Assembly (NCBI GenBank): GCA_903941145.1
Contig: CAJANQ010000161.1
Location: 1 to 11,449, forward strand
Direction of reading: 5' to 3'
DNA length: 11,449 nucleotides
Source of the DNA: an uncultured Actinomycetes bacterium
Lineage (GTDB): Bacteria > Actinomycetota > Acidimicrobiia > Acidimicrobiales > Microtrichaceae
This document shows positions 1 through 6,805 of this stretch, in pieces. The stretch's first letter is position 1; each line of letters starts with the position of its first letter. The translations under genes were made by a program, and so were the position numbers. The notes below the pieces were generated by a model. It searched no databases, had not been told where the DNA came from, and saw only the letters and a program-made list of their open reading frames with translations.

Positions 1-41
1 CGCCGCCAGCAGCCGGCACGACCAACAGGCCTGGGGAACTC
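1..41. other. Left edge upstream of the permease, unassigned
   Basis: These 41 bases show no stop codon or start that assigns them to a gene. They may be the gap after an upstream substrate-binding-protein gene. The last bases (GGGGAA) probably serve as the ribosome site for the permease at 42. Confidence 0.3.
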
Positions 42-992
42 ATGGGGATCGCAAAGAAGTTGGGACAGCTGGTGGCCACGGTGCTGCTGGTGACGCTGTT
101 CTCGGCGTTCCTGCTCACCCTGCTGCCGGGCGACCTGGCCGACATCATCGTGCCGTTCGGCACCGACGAGCAGCGGGAGCAGGTGCGGGAGGACCTCCGC
201 CTCGACGCCCCGTTCATTTCGCAGTACGGGCGTTGGCTCAGCAACTTCGCACAGGGCGACCTGGGCGACTTCTACAGCGGACCCACGTCCCGCCGCCCGG
301 TGTCGGAGACGGTCAAGGAGGCCCTGCCCAAGTCGATCGAGCTGATGGTCTGGGCCCAGATCATCGCCCTCGTGATCGCCATCCCCCTGGGCGTGGTCAC
401 TGCCTATAAGAACGGCTCCAAGCTCGACCGGTTCTCGGGCCTCGCCGGTTTCGCCATGCTGGCGTTCCCTGCCTTCGCGCTCGGGTTCGTGCTGCAGTAC
501 TTCTTCGGCGTCAAGCTCGGATGGCTACCGACCGGCGGGTTCGTGCCCGCCTCCGTCAGCATGGTCGACCACGTGAAGTCGATGATCCTTCCTGCTGTCA
601 CGCTGGCCGTCGCCCAGATCGCGATCTACATGCGCCTGCTGCGCAGCGACATGATCCAGACGCTGCAGCAGGACTTCATCCTGATGGCGAAGGCGAAGGG
701 GCTCTCGTCCAAGACCGTGCTCTTCCGCCACGCCCTCCGTCCTTCCTCGCTCACGCTGCTGACGGTGGCCGGCCTCAACATCGGCACCCTCATCGGTGGC
801 GCCCTGGTGGTCGAGGTCGTCTACAACATTCCTGGCATGGGGCTGCAGATGGCCAAGGCCATCGGCGGCCGTCAGCCCATCGCCTTCCAGTCCATGGTGG
901 CGGTCATCGCCATCTTCTACGTCCTCGTGAACTTCGCCGTCGACCTGCTCTACACGGTCCTCGACCCTCGGATCCGCAATGCATCCAACTGA
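42..992 (+). CDS. ABC transporter permease, DppB/OppB type
   Basis: This is an inner-membrane permease subunit of a peptide/nickel-type ABC importer, 316 aa, a normal length for the DppB family. It starts with a hydrophobic segment at about residues 8-28. A periplasmic loop with LLPGD and a D/E-rich stretch follows, then several further membrane segments. The coupling (EAA-type) loop at about residues 211-235 contains DFILMAKAKG and a downstream FRHALRPS, and it contacts the ATPases. The C-terminal part has the family-typical VVEVVYNIPGMG and ends in DPRIR. ATG at 42 is preceded by a GGGGAA-like ribosome site and gives the usual short cytoplasmic N-terminus. The frame is open upstream to the window edge, but no better start is visible. 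It is the first visible gene of a four-gene operon and its end overlaps the next gene by 14 bases. The substrate is unknown because no binding protein is in view. Confidence 0.95.
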   Translation: MGIAKKLGQLVATVLLVTLFSAFLLTLLPGDLADIIVPFGTDEQREQVREDLRLDAPFISQYGRWLSNFAQGDLGDFYSGPTSRRPVSETVKEALPKSIELMVWAQIIALVIAIPLGVVTAYKNGSKLDRFSGLAGFAMLAFPAFALGFVLQYFFGVKLGWLPTGGFVPASVSMVDHVKSMILPAVTLAVAQIAIYMRLLRSDMIQTLQQDFILMAKAKGLSSKTVLFRHALRPSSLTLLTVAGLNIGTLIGGALVVEVVYNIPGMGLQMAKAIGGRQPIAFQSMVAVIAIFYVLVNFAVDLLYTVLDPRIRNASN

Positions 993-1938
993 CCACGTCC
1001 CATCCAGCTCGCCCGTCATGGACATCGGTCCGTCCATGGCCGTCGAGGTCGAGGCCATCGAGGACCGGACCCCGGTCGGCGCAAGGAAGAAGAAGCTCAG
1101 CGTCGCCGCGTGGCTGTCGATCGGCTGGATCGTCGGACTCGGCGTGCTCGCCATCATCGCCCCCTGGATCGGTGTCCCTGACCCGACCGAGACGTTCCCG
1201 GAGTTCGCCCGGTCCGGCCCGAGCGCAGCCCACTGGCTCGGCAACGACGGCTTGGGGCGTGACCTCATGGCCCGCATCATCTACGGCACCCGCTCCTCCT
1301 ACATCGTCGGGTTCGGCGCCGTGGGGTTCGGACTGCTGATCGGCGGGTTCTTGGGCCTCGTCGTCGGTTTCTTCCGGGGCCGGGTGGACGCCATCATCAC
1401 CCCGCTCATGACCGTGCTGCTCGCCATCCCCCAGTTCGTGCTGGCGCTTGCCCTGGTCACGGTGCTCGCCACCCCGCAGAAGGCCGGCCAGACCATTAAC
1501 CCCTCCGTGCGCCTCGGTGTGGTGGTCCTCGGGCTCGGCATCGTGTCGATCCCCATCCTGGGACGCATCACCAGGGCCAACACGCTGGTGTGGGCGGAGC
1601 GCGAGTTCGTGCTCGCGGCGCGGGCCATGGGCGCCAAGCGGTTCCGGATCATGTTCCGGGAGGTCCTCCCCAACGTGGTGCCGGCCATGCTGTCCATCGC
1701 CCTCCTGGGCGTCGGCATCGCCATCGTGGCCGAGGGAGGTCTGGCCCTGTTCGGCGCCGGCGTCCAGCTGCCCACTCCGTCGTGGGGGAACATCATCGCC
1801 ACCGACAAGGACCAGCTGGCCCGGTCGCCCCACATCATCCTCATCACCTCGATGGTGATCTTCCTGACGGTCATGGCCCTCAACTATCTGGGCGACGTCG
1901 TGGTAGAGCGGTTCGACGTGCGGGACTCGGTCCTGTGA
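979..1938 (+). CDS. ABC transporter permease, DppC/OppC type
   Basis: This is the second permease subunit of the peptide-type importer, 319 aa. An N-terminal cytoplasmic stretch ending in the basic run ARKKKL precedes the first membrane segment at about residues 42-64. The family-typical WLGNDGLGRDLMARIIYG lies at the start of the transmembrane domain. The coupling loop EFVLAARAMGAKRF is at 209-222 and is followed by FREVLPNVVP. Near the C-terminus come PTPSWGNII and NYLGDVVVERFDVR, as in other DppC proteins. ATG at 979 lies inside the end of the upstream permease gene, which suggests translational coupling. ATG at 1018 or 1036 would shorten the soluble N-terminus and cannot be excluded, since no start has a strong Shine-Dalgarno sequence. 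The family call is firm; the exact start is less so. Confidence 0.94.
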   Translation: MHPTDHVPSSSPVMDIGPSMAVEVEAIEDRTPVGARKKKLSVAAWLSIGWIVGLGVLAIIAPWIGVPDPTETFPEFARSGPSAAHWLGNDGLGRDLMARIIYGTRSSYIVGFGAVGFGLLIGGFLGLVVGFFRGRVDAIITPLMTVLLAIPQFVLALALVTVLATPQKAGQTINPSVRLGVVVLGLGIVSIPILGRITRANTLVWAEREFVLAARAMGAKRFRIMFREVLPNVVPAMLSIALLGVGIAIVAEGGLALFGAGVQLPTPSWGNIIATDKDQLARSPHIILITSMVIFLTVMALNYLGDVVVERFDVRDSVL

Positions 1939-3068
1939 GCGCCCCGAACGTGGTCGACGGCCCCGCCCCGACAGGTCTGCCCGGTGCCGGACCGCTCCTC
2001 GAGGTGCGCGACGTCCGCACCCAGTTCACCAGCCCCCGTGGCAAGGTCCGGGCCGTCGACGGCGTCTCGTTCACCCTGGACCGCGGCAAGACCCTGGGCG
2101 TCGTCGGGGAGTCGGGCTCGGGCAAGTCGGTGCTGTCCCGCTCCCTCATGGGCCTCCTGCCCGGGAATGCCGAACGCACAGGGCAGATCCTCTTCGAGGG
2201 CCGGGACGTCTCCAACCTCACCCCCGAGGAGCGACGGGCCCTCTGGGGACCAGAGATGTCGATGGTCTTCCAGGACCCGATGACGGCACTCAACCCGGTC
2301 CTGAAGGTCGGCCGGCAGATCACCGAGTCGCTCCGGCTCCACCTCGACATGGACAAGTCCGAGGCGAAGGAGACCGCGGTCGAGCTGCTCCGTGCCGTGC
2401 GCATCCCCGAGCCCGAGTCCCGCTTCAGCGCCTACCCGCACGAGATGTCCGGCGGCATGCGCCAGCGTGTCGTGATCGCCGTTGCGCTGGCCTGCGGCCC
2501 CAAGCTCCTGTTCGCCGACGAGCCCACGACCGCCCTCGACGTGACCGTGCAGGCCCAGGTGCTGGACCTCCTCGCGGAGCAGCAGCGCGAGCGCTACATG
2601 GCCATGATCCTGGTCACGCACGACCTTGGGGTGGTGGCCGGCCGGGCTGACGACATCGCCGTGATGTACGCGGGCAGGGTCGTCGAGAAGGCCCCGACCC
2701 GCACCCTCTTCTCGCAGATGCGGCACCCCTACACCGAGGCGCTGCTGTCCGCGATCCCCAAGCTGGCCGACCCCTCGCACACGCGCCTCAACGCCATCGG
2801 CGGGCGTCCGCCGGACCTCGTGAACCCGCCCGACGGGTGTTCGTTCGCGCCCCGCTGCCCCTACGCGCAAGAGCGTTGCACCAGCGAACAGCCGCAGCTC
2901 ACCGAGTCCGCCCCCGGTTCGGGCCACTTCTTCGCGTGCCACTTCCCGGTCGGCAGCCCCGAGCACACCGAGGTCGCGGACCAGCTGGCGGCCAAGCGGC
3001 TGATGTCCCTGGCCCCGCCCCCGCCGCCCCTGCTCCCCCAGCCCAACCCCGAAGGCGGTGCCGTCTGA
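1935..3068 (+). CDS. Peptide ABC transporter ATPase, DppD/OppD type
   Basis: This cytoplasmic ATPase powers the importer together with the next gene, 377 aa. The nucleotide-binding domain shows Walker A GESGSGKS at residues 58-65, a Q-loop in VFQDPMTALNP, the signature SGGMRQ at 172-177, Walker B with D195-E196 and the H-loop in LVTHDLGVV. The C-terminal oligopeptide-transporter extension has four cysteines (302, 308, 315, 335) in a CxxxxxC-x6-C...C pattern. Comparable clusters in mycobacterial OppD and E. coli Dpp have been reported to hold a 4Fe-4S centre; that is family knowledge, not shown here. The tail after about residue 356 is proline-rich. I chose GTG at 1935, which overlaps the upstream TGA in a GTGA junction. 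The same frame is open back to 1590, but that extension lies inside the permease gene and is low-complexity shadow. Confidence 0.94.
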   Translation: MSAPNVVDGPAPTGLPGAGPLLEVRDVRTQFTSPRGKVRAVDGVSFTLDRGKTLGVVGESGSGKSVLSRSLMGLLPGNAERTGQILFEGRDVSNLTPEERRALWGPEMSMVFQDPMTALNPVLKVGRQITESLRLHLDMDKSEAKETAVELLRAVRIPEPESRFSAYPHEMSGGMRQRVVIAVALACGPKLLFADEPTTALDVTVQAQVLDLLAEQQRERYMAMILVTHDLGVVAGRADDIAVMYAGRVVEKAPTRTLFSQMRHPYTEALLSAIPKLADPSHTRLNAIGGRPPDLVNPPDGCSFAPRCPYAQERCTSEQPQLTESAPGSGHFFACHFPVGSPEHTEVADQLAAKRLMSLAPPPPPLLPQPNPEGGAV

Positions 3069-4141
3069 TGGCCGGTAGCGGAACTGCGCACCTGCGACCC
3101 GCCGACTCGGTGCTGCTCCGCGTCGAGAACCTCGTCGTGGAGTTCCCGGTCGACCGGAAGCGCAAGGTCAACGCCGTCACCAACATCTCGTTCGACGTCG
3201 CCGAGGGCGAGACGCTCGGCCTTGTCGGTGAGTCGGGCTGCGGCAAGTCGACGACCGGCAAGGCGATCATGCAGCTGCCCCGACCGACGTCGGGGACGGT
3301 CGCCCTCGACGGCGTCGACCTGACCGGGCTGAAGGGCGAGGAGCTCCGCCGCACCCGGCCCCGGCTCCAGATGATCTTCCAGGACCCGATCTCGTCGCTC
3401 AACCCGCGACGGACCGTGACCGAGATCGTGGGCGAGCCGCTCAAGGTCTGGGGGCTCGGCGACGAGGCCTCGCAGCGGGCGAAGGTCGACGAGGTCCTGT
3501 CCTCGGTCGGCGTCGACCCGCAGGTGGCCTCCGAGCGCAAGCCGCACGAGTTCTCGGGCGGCCAGTGCCAGCGCATCTCGATCGCCCGTGCTGTCGTGAC
3601 CGACCCCAAGGTGATCATCTGTGACGAGCCCGTCTCGGCGCTAGACGTGTCGGTGCAGGCCCAGATCCTGAACCTGCTCGAGGACATGAAGGCCCGCTAC
3701 GGCCTGACGCTCGTGTTCATCGCCCACGACCTGGCCGTCGTGAAAAACATCTCCGACCGGGTGGCAGTGATGTACCTGGGCAAGATGTGTGAGATCGGCC
3801 GTCCGGACGACCTGTACGCGGCACCTGCGCACCCGTACACCAATGCCCTGCTGTCGGCCATCCCGGTGCCCGACCCGGACGACGCGGGCGGTGCCGTCCA
3901 GCTCAGCGGCGAGCTGCCCTCCCCGATCGACCCGCCGTCCGGCTGCCGGTTCCGTACCCGCTGCGACCGGGCCCAGGACATGTGCGCCACCACCGAGCCG
4001 CAGATGGCCGAGGTCGGGCCGGACCACTTCGTGGCCTGTCACTTCCCGCTCGAGACCCCGGTCGCCAGCCCCAGCGTCCCGGCCGCCTCCACTGCGACGC
4101 TGCCGGACGCGCCGCCCCCGCCGGCTGCCAACCCGTTCTGA
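3068..4141 (+). CDS. Peptide ABC transporter ATPase, DppF/OppF type
   Basis: This is the second ATPase of the importer, 357 aa, expected to pair with the DppD-type subunit. It has Walker A GESGCGKS at 54-61, a Q-loop in MIFQDPISSLNPR, signature SGGQCQR at 163-169, Walker B with D186-E187, and the H-loop in FIAHDLAVV. The signature is followed by Cys167 where Arg or Lys is common. The C-terminal extension repeats the four-cysteine pattern of its partner (293, 299, 306, 324). A proline/alanine-rich tail of about 30 residues follows the last cysteine. ATG at 3068 shares its A with the upstream TGA stop, a classic coupled start. Upstream in-frame sequence back to 2837 is antiparallel to no known domain and belongs to the preceding gene. 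It is the last gene of the operon and converges on the glycosylase gene with three bases between stops. Confidence 0.94.
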   Translation: MAGSGTAHLRPADSVLLRVENLVVEFPVDRKRKVNAVTNISFDVAEGETLGLVGESGCGKSTTGKAIMQLPRPTSGTVALDGVDLTGLKGEELRRTRPRLQMIFQDPISSLNPRRTVTEIVGEPLKVWGLGDEASQRAKVDEVLSSVGVDPQVASERKPHEFSGGQCQRISIARAVVTDPKVIICDEPVSALDVSVQAQILNLLEDMKARYGLTLVFIAHDLAVVKNISDRVAVMYLGKMCEIGRPDDLYAAPAHPYTNALLSAIPVPDPDDAGGAVQLSGELPSPIDPPSGCRFRTRCDRAQDMCATTEPQMAEVGPDHFVACHFPLETPVASPSVPAASTATLPDAPPPPAANPF

Positions 4142-4144
4142 GCC

Positions 4145-4807
4145 CTACCAGTCGGCGTCGTCGCCGTCGGTCGCCCGCCAGCACCACTGGGCGAGCACCG
4201 AGCGGTACGGCGCGTAGGGCGCACCGAGTGCGGCGAGCTCCTTGGCGTCCGGCGTCGCCGGAAGGTCGAACAGCTGGGCGAAGCCGGCCCGGACCCCTAG
4301 GTCGCCGGTCGGCCATACGTCGACCCGGCCGAGCTGGAAGATCAGGAACATCTGTGCCGTCCACGGGCCGATGCCCCGGACCACGGTCAGGTGCTCGAGC
4401 AGCGCGGCGTCCGACATCCGTCCCGCCCGGGCGAGCCGTACCCGACCGTCGTCGACGTGCGCGGCCAGGTCCAGCACGGCAGCCGTCTTTGCGCCTGACA
4501 GCCCTGCGGCCCGCAGCCGCTCGGGATCGGTCGCCAGCACGGCCTCGGGCGTGAACGGCTCCCCCACGGCGTCCTCCACCCGCGACCAGATCGCCGCAGC
4601 CGCCCTGCCGGCCAGCTGCTGGTAGACGATTGCCCTGGCCAGCTCGGCGAAGCGCCGGTCGGCCGCGACCGGCCGGCCGGGTGCGAGCGCACCGTGGCGC
4701 TCGTAGGCGACGGCGAGCGCCACGTGCTGTTCGGCGAGTGCCTGCGCCGCTGCCTCCCACTGCTGCCGTGATGCCACGGGCCAAGTCTGCCACCGGGTCA
4801 GCGGCAC
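4145..4807 (-). CDS. DNA-3-methyladenine glycosylase, AlkA-like (HhH-GPD family)
   Basis: This is a base-excision repair enzyme expected to release alkylated bases such as 3-methyladenine from DNA, about 220 aa. It shows the core of the HhH-GPD superfamily: IVYQQLAGRAA in the first helical part, a helical stretch LRAAGLSGAKTAAVLDLA, then the helix-hairpin-helix LTVVRGIGPWTA at 140-151. The catalytic aspartate is D169 in VDVWPTGDLGVRAG, at the position of the AlkA active-site Asp. The short length and lack of an N-terminal AlkA domain match compact bacterial AlkA-II-type glycosylases rather than the 280-residue E. coli enzyme. The start used is GTG at 4807; GTG at 4777 would remove ten residues and is also reasonable. 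It is divergent from the acyl-CoA synthetase with under 60 bases between starts. The damage specificity is inferred from the family only. Confidence 0.9.
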   Translation of the reverse strand: MPLTRWQTWPVASRQQWEAAAQALAEQHVALAVAYERHGALAPGRPVAADRRFAELARAIVYQQLAGRAAAAIWSRVEDAVGEPFTPEAVLATDPERLRAAGLSGAKTAAVLDLAAHVDDGRVRLARAGRMSDAALLEHLTVVRGIGPWTAQMFLIFQLGRVDVWPTGDLGVRAGFAQLFDLPATPDAKELAALGAPYAPYRSVLAQWCWRATDGDDADW

Positions 4808-4835
4808 CTCGCCGCTGGTGTGCTTTCATTCGGCC

Positions 4836-6476
4836 GTGGAGCTGCACGTCCCGACCGTCCTCGACGCACTCGCCGTCCGGCAGCCCGACGTGCCCGCGCT
4901 CGTGCAGGGACCGGGCACCACGACGTACGGCGAGCTGTCCCGGCGCACCGACCGCCTGGCTTCCGTCCTGCTGGCGCACGGCGTCGGTCGACGGGCCCGC
5001 CACGACGACGTCGAGCCGTGGGAGTCCCCCCACGAGCACGTGGCGCTGTACCTACTGAACTGCCCGGAGTACCTCGAGGGCATGGTGGCGGCGTGGAAGG
5101 CCGGCGCCACGTCCATGAACGTCAACTACCGCTACGTCGCCGACGAGCTGGCGTACCTGCTCGAGGACGGCCGGGCGGCGGCAGTCGTGGTGCACCGACG
5201 GTTCCTTCCGACCCTCAGGGAGGTGCACGACCGGCTGTCCGAGCGGCCGAGGCTCGTCCTGGTCGTCGACGACGGGTCCGACCACGAGCTCCCGGACTGG
5301 GCGACGCCGATGGAGGACGCGCTCGCCACCGCCGACGGCGGGGTCCCCGGCGACGTCCGGGCCGGGTGGAGCGGCGACGACCGGTACCTCTGCTACACCG
5401 GCGGCACGACCGGTTCACCCAAGGGCACGCTGTGGCGCCAGGACGACTTCCTCCGCTCGGCGCTCGGCGTCGGTCGCCGCGACGGTACGCCGTACGGGTC
5501 GCTCGACGAACTGCTCGACGCCGCCAACCCCGGACTGTGCACGCTCCCCGCCCCACCGATGATGCACGGGGCCGCCCACTGGAACGCCCTGTCGTGCTGG
5601 ATGGCGGGCGGCACCGTCGTGATGCAGCAGGTGGTCGACCGGTTCGACCCCGACGACGTGCTCGATGCGGTCGACGCCCACTCGGCGTCGTCACTGTTGC
5701 TCGTGGGCGACCCGATGGCCCGCCCGCTGCTCGCCGCGCTCGAGCGCCGGTCCGGACCGCCGCCGTCGCTCCGCCACGTCGTGTCGGGCGGCGCGGTGCT
5801 CTCCCCGACGGTGCGGGACCGGCTTCTGGCCGCGGTGCCCGGCCTGCGGGTCATCGACGTGCTGGGGTCGACGGAGTCCGGGCGGCAGGGCGTGGCATCG
5901 TCCGACGCCGACTCGCCGGCCCCTGGCGGGTTCCGGCCTGCTGCGACCTCGGTGGTGCTGTCGGAGGACCTGTCCCGCCGGCTCGGTCCTGGCGAGCCCG
6001 AGATCGGTTGGCTGGCCCAGACGGGCCGGGTCCCGCTCGGGTACCTGGGCCACCCGGAGCGCACCGCGGCCACCTTCCCGGTGGTGGACGGGGTGCGCCA
6101 CGCAGTGCCGGGCGACCGGGCCCGGCTGCACCCTGACGGCACCGTGGAGCTCCTTGGCCGCGACTCGGTGTGCATCAACACCGGCGGCGAGAAGGTCTTC
6201 GCCGAGGAGGTCGAGGTGGCGCTCACCTCCCACCCTGAGGTGGTCGACGCCGTGGTCTGCGGACGTCCGTCGGAGCGGTTCGGCCAGGAGGTCGTGGCCG
6301 TGGTGCAGCTGGTCGACGGCGCCACGAGCACCGACGACGACCTGCGGGCCCATGTCGGGGTGCACCTGGCGGGCTACAAGCTCCCCAGGGCGGTCGTCCG
6401 AGTGCCGCTGGTGGTGCGGTCCCCGTCGGGCAAGGCCGACTACCGCTGGGCGGCGTCCCAGGTGGCTGCCGGCTGA
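4836..6476 (+). CDS. Acyl-CoA synthetase (AMP-forming, FadD-like)
   Basis: This is an ANL-superfamily enzyme that would activate a carboxylic acid to its acyl-AMP and then its CoA thioester, 546 aa from the chosen start. Motifs are complete. The AMP/phosphate-binding loop TGGTTGSPKG is at about 188-197 and is followed by WRQDD. VLGSTESGRQG is the adenine-binding region. The hinge and C-terminal domain include GDRARLHPDGTVELLGRDS and INTGGEKVFAEEVE. The catalytic lysine is K533 in PSGKADYRW. After the first 50 residues it carries an extra charged segment (HDDVEPWESPHEH) before VALYLLNCPEY; I recall similar insertions in actinobacterial relatives. GTG at 4836 gives the usual N-terminus (VELHVPTVLDAL); GTG at 4818 is an in-frame alternative adding six residues. 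No clear Shine-Dalgarno is present, so a leaderless start is possible. The acyl substrate cannot be told from the sequence or neighbours. Confidence 0.92.
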   Translation: MELHVPTVLDALAVRQPDVPALVQGPGTTTYGELSRRTDRLASVLLAHGVGRRARHDDVEPWESPHEHVALYLLNCPEYLEGMVAAWKAGATSMNVNYRYVADELAYLLEDGRAAAVVVHRRFLPTLREVHDRLSERPRLVLVVDDGSDHELPDWATPMEDALATADGGVPGDVRAGWSGDDRYLCYTGGTTGSPKGTLWRQDDFLRSALGVGRRDGTPYGSLDELLDAANPGLCTLPAPPMMHGAAHWNALSCWMAGGTVVMQQVVDRFDPDDVLDAVDAHSASSLLLVGDPMARPLLAALERRSGPPPSLRHVVSGGAVLSPTVRDRLLAAVPGLRVIDVLGSTESGRQGVASSDADSPAPGGFRPAATSVVLSEDLSRRLGPGEPEIGWLAQTGRVPLGYLGHPERTAATFPVVDGVRHAVPGDRARLHPDGTVELLGRDSVCINTGGEKVFAEEVEVALTSHPEVVDAVVCGRPSERFGQEVVAVVQLVDGATSTDDDLRAHVGVHLAGYKLPRAVVRVPLVVRSPSGKADYRWAASQVAAG

Positions 6477-6487
6477 CCGGGTCAGTC
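6471..6487. terminator. Inverted repeat spanning both convergent stop codons
   Basis: CTGAC-CGG-GTCAG forms a perfect five-base inverted repeat with a three-base loop. It extends by a G-T wobble and a G-C pair to seven base pairs on the + strand. It contains the TGA of the acyl-CoA synthetase and the TGA of the zinc-ribbon gene, so it sits exactly at the convergent junction. There is no T-tract, so if it acts as a terminator it would be of the non-canonical type common in high-GC actinobacteria. The function is inference. Confidence 0.35.
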
Positions 6488-6685
6488 CTTGAGGGCCACC
6501 GCGTTCGGGGTGACGTTCATCTTTGGCTCGTACTCCGGAGCGGCCAGGTCACGGGCAGCGACGGCGATCTCGGCCCGGAGCTGGGCCCGGCACGAGGAGC
6601 ACGGCCCGTAGTAGTGCTCGGTCACACCCGCCGCGCAACGAGGGCACTCGAACTCCACCAGCTCCTCGGTCGGCACGTCGCTCAC
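6482..6685 (-). CDS. Small zinc-ribbon protein, function unknown
   Basis: This is a 67-aa protein with two CxxC knuckles, C14-C17 (CPRC) and C29-C32 (CSSC), separated by eleven residues. That pattern is expected to bind one zinc ion. After the ribbon comes a short predicted helix (RAQLRAEIAVAARDLA) and a tail, PEYEPKMNVTPNAVALKD, without charge bias or hydrophobic runs. There is no signal peptide or membrane segment, so it is probably cytoplasmic. The start is GTG at 6685; GTG at 6676, three codons downstream, is an alternative that keeps both CxxC motifs. It is transcribed toward the acyl-CoA synthetase with five bases between stops, and away from the flavoprotein gene. I do not recognise a named family. 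A role in nucleic-acid or protein binding would be guesswork. The Cys spacing, clean gene boundaries and coding-like composition make it a real gene. Confidence 0.8.
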   Translation of the reverse strand: MSDVPTEELVEFECPRCAAGVTEHYYGPCSSCRAQLRAEIAVAARDLAAPEYEPKMNVTPNAVALKD

Positions 6686-6805
6686 GCAGGCAGTCTGTCA
6701 GCGCCCGGTCCGCCACCGGGGGACCCCTCCGCCACTAGGGTCGGGGCGGTTTCACTCCCCCTGAACGAGCCCTGAAGCGCCCGGGTCTACCCAAAAAAGA
6801 GCATC
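6686..6805. promoter_or_regulatory. Divergent intergenic region with possible promoter
   Basis: This 120-base gap is the largest non-coding stretch in the window and separates the divergent zinc-ribbon and flavoprotein genes, so it should hold at least one promoter. On the + strand TAGGGT at 6736-6741 fits an actinobacterial -10 box (TANNNT), but no convincing -35 is visible. A six-base inverted repeat, CCCGGT/ACCGGG at 6704-6709 and 6715-6720, lies just upstream of it and could be an operator. A run of six A at 6793-6798 followed by GAG gives an A-rich, weak ribosome site just before the flavoprotein GTG start at 6806. Confidence 0.3.

Noticed and set aside
1590..1934. Upstream in-frame extension of the DppD-type ATPase
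   Set aside because: It lies wholly inside the permease gene and encodes Arg/Gly/His-rich sequence. GTG at 1935 in a GTGA junction is the natural start.
2837..3067. Upstream in-frame extension of the DppF-type ATPase
   Set aside because: It overlaps the cysteine motif region of the DppD-type gene in another frame and adds Arg/Pro-rich sequence. ATG at 3068 overlaps the upstream stop and gives the normal protein.
4153..4166. Small hairpin CGGCG-TCGT-CGCCG near the end of the glycosylase gene
   Set aside because: It has only five pairs, is explained by repeated GAC/GAC codons (Asp-rich C-terminus) and has no T-tract. It is too weak to call a terminator.
3903..5039. 378-codon - strand frame running across two gene boundaries
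   Set aside because: It spans the convergent junction and the divergent promoter, is Arg/Gly-rich and lacks any family motif. The glycosylase frame is the real one.
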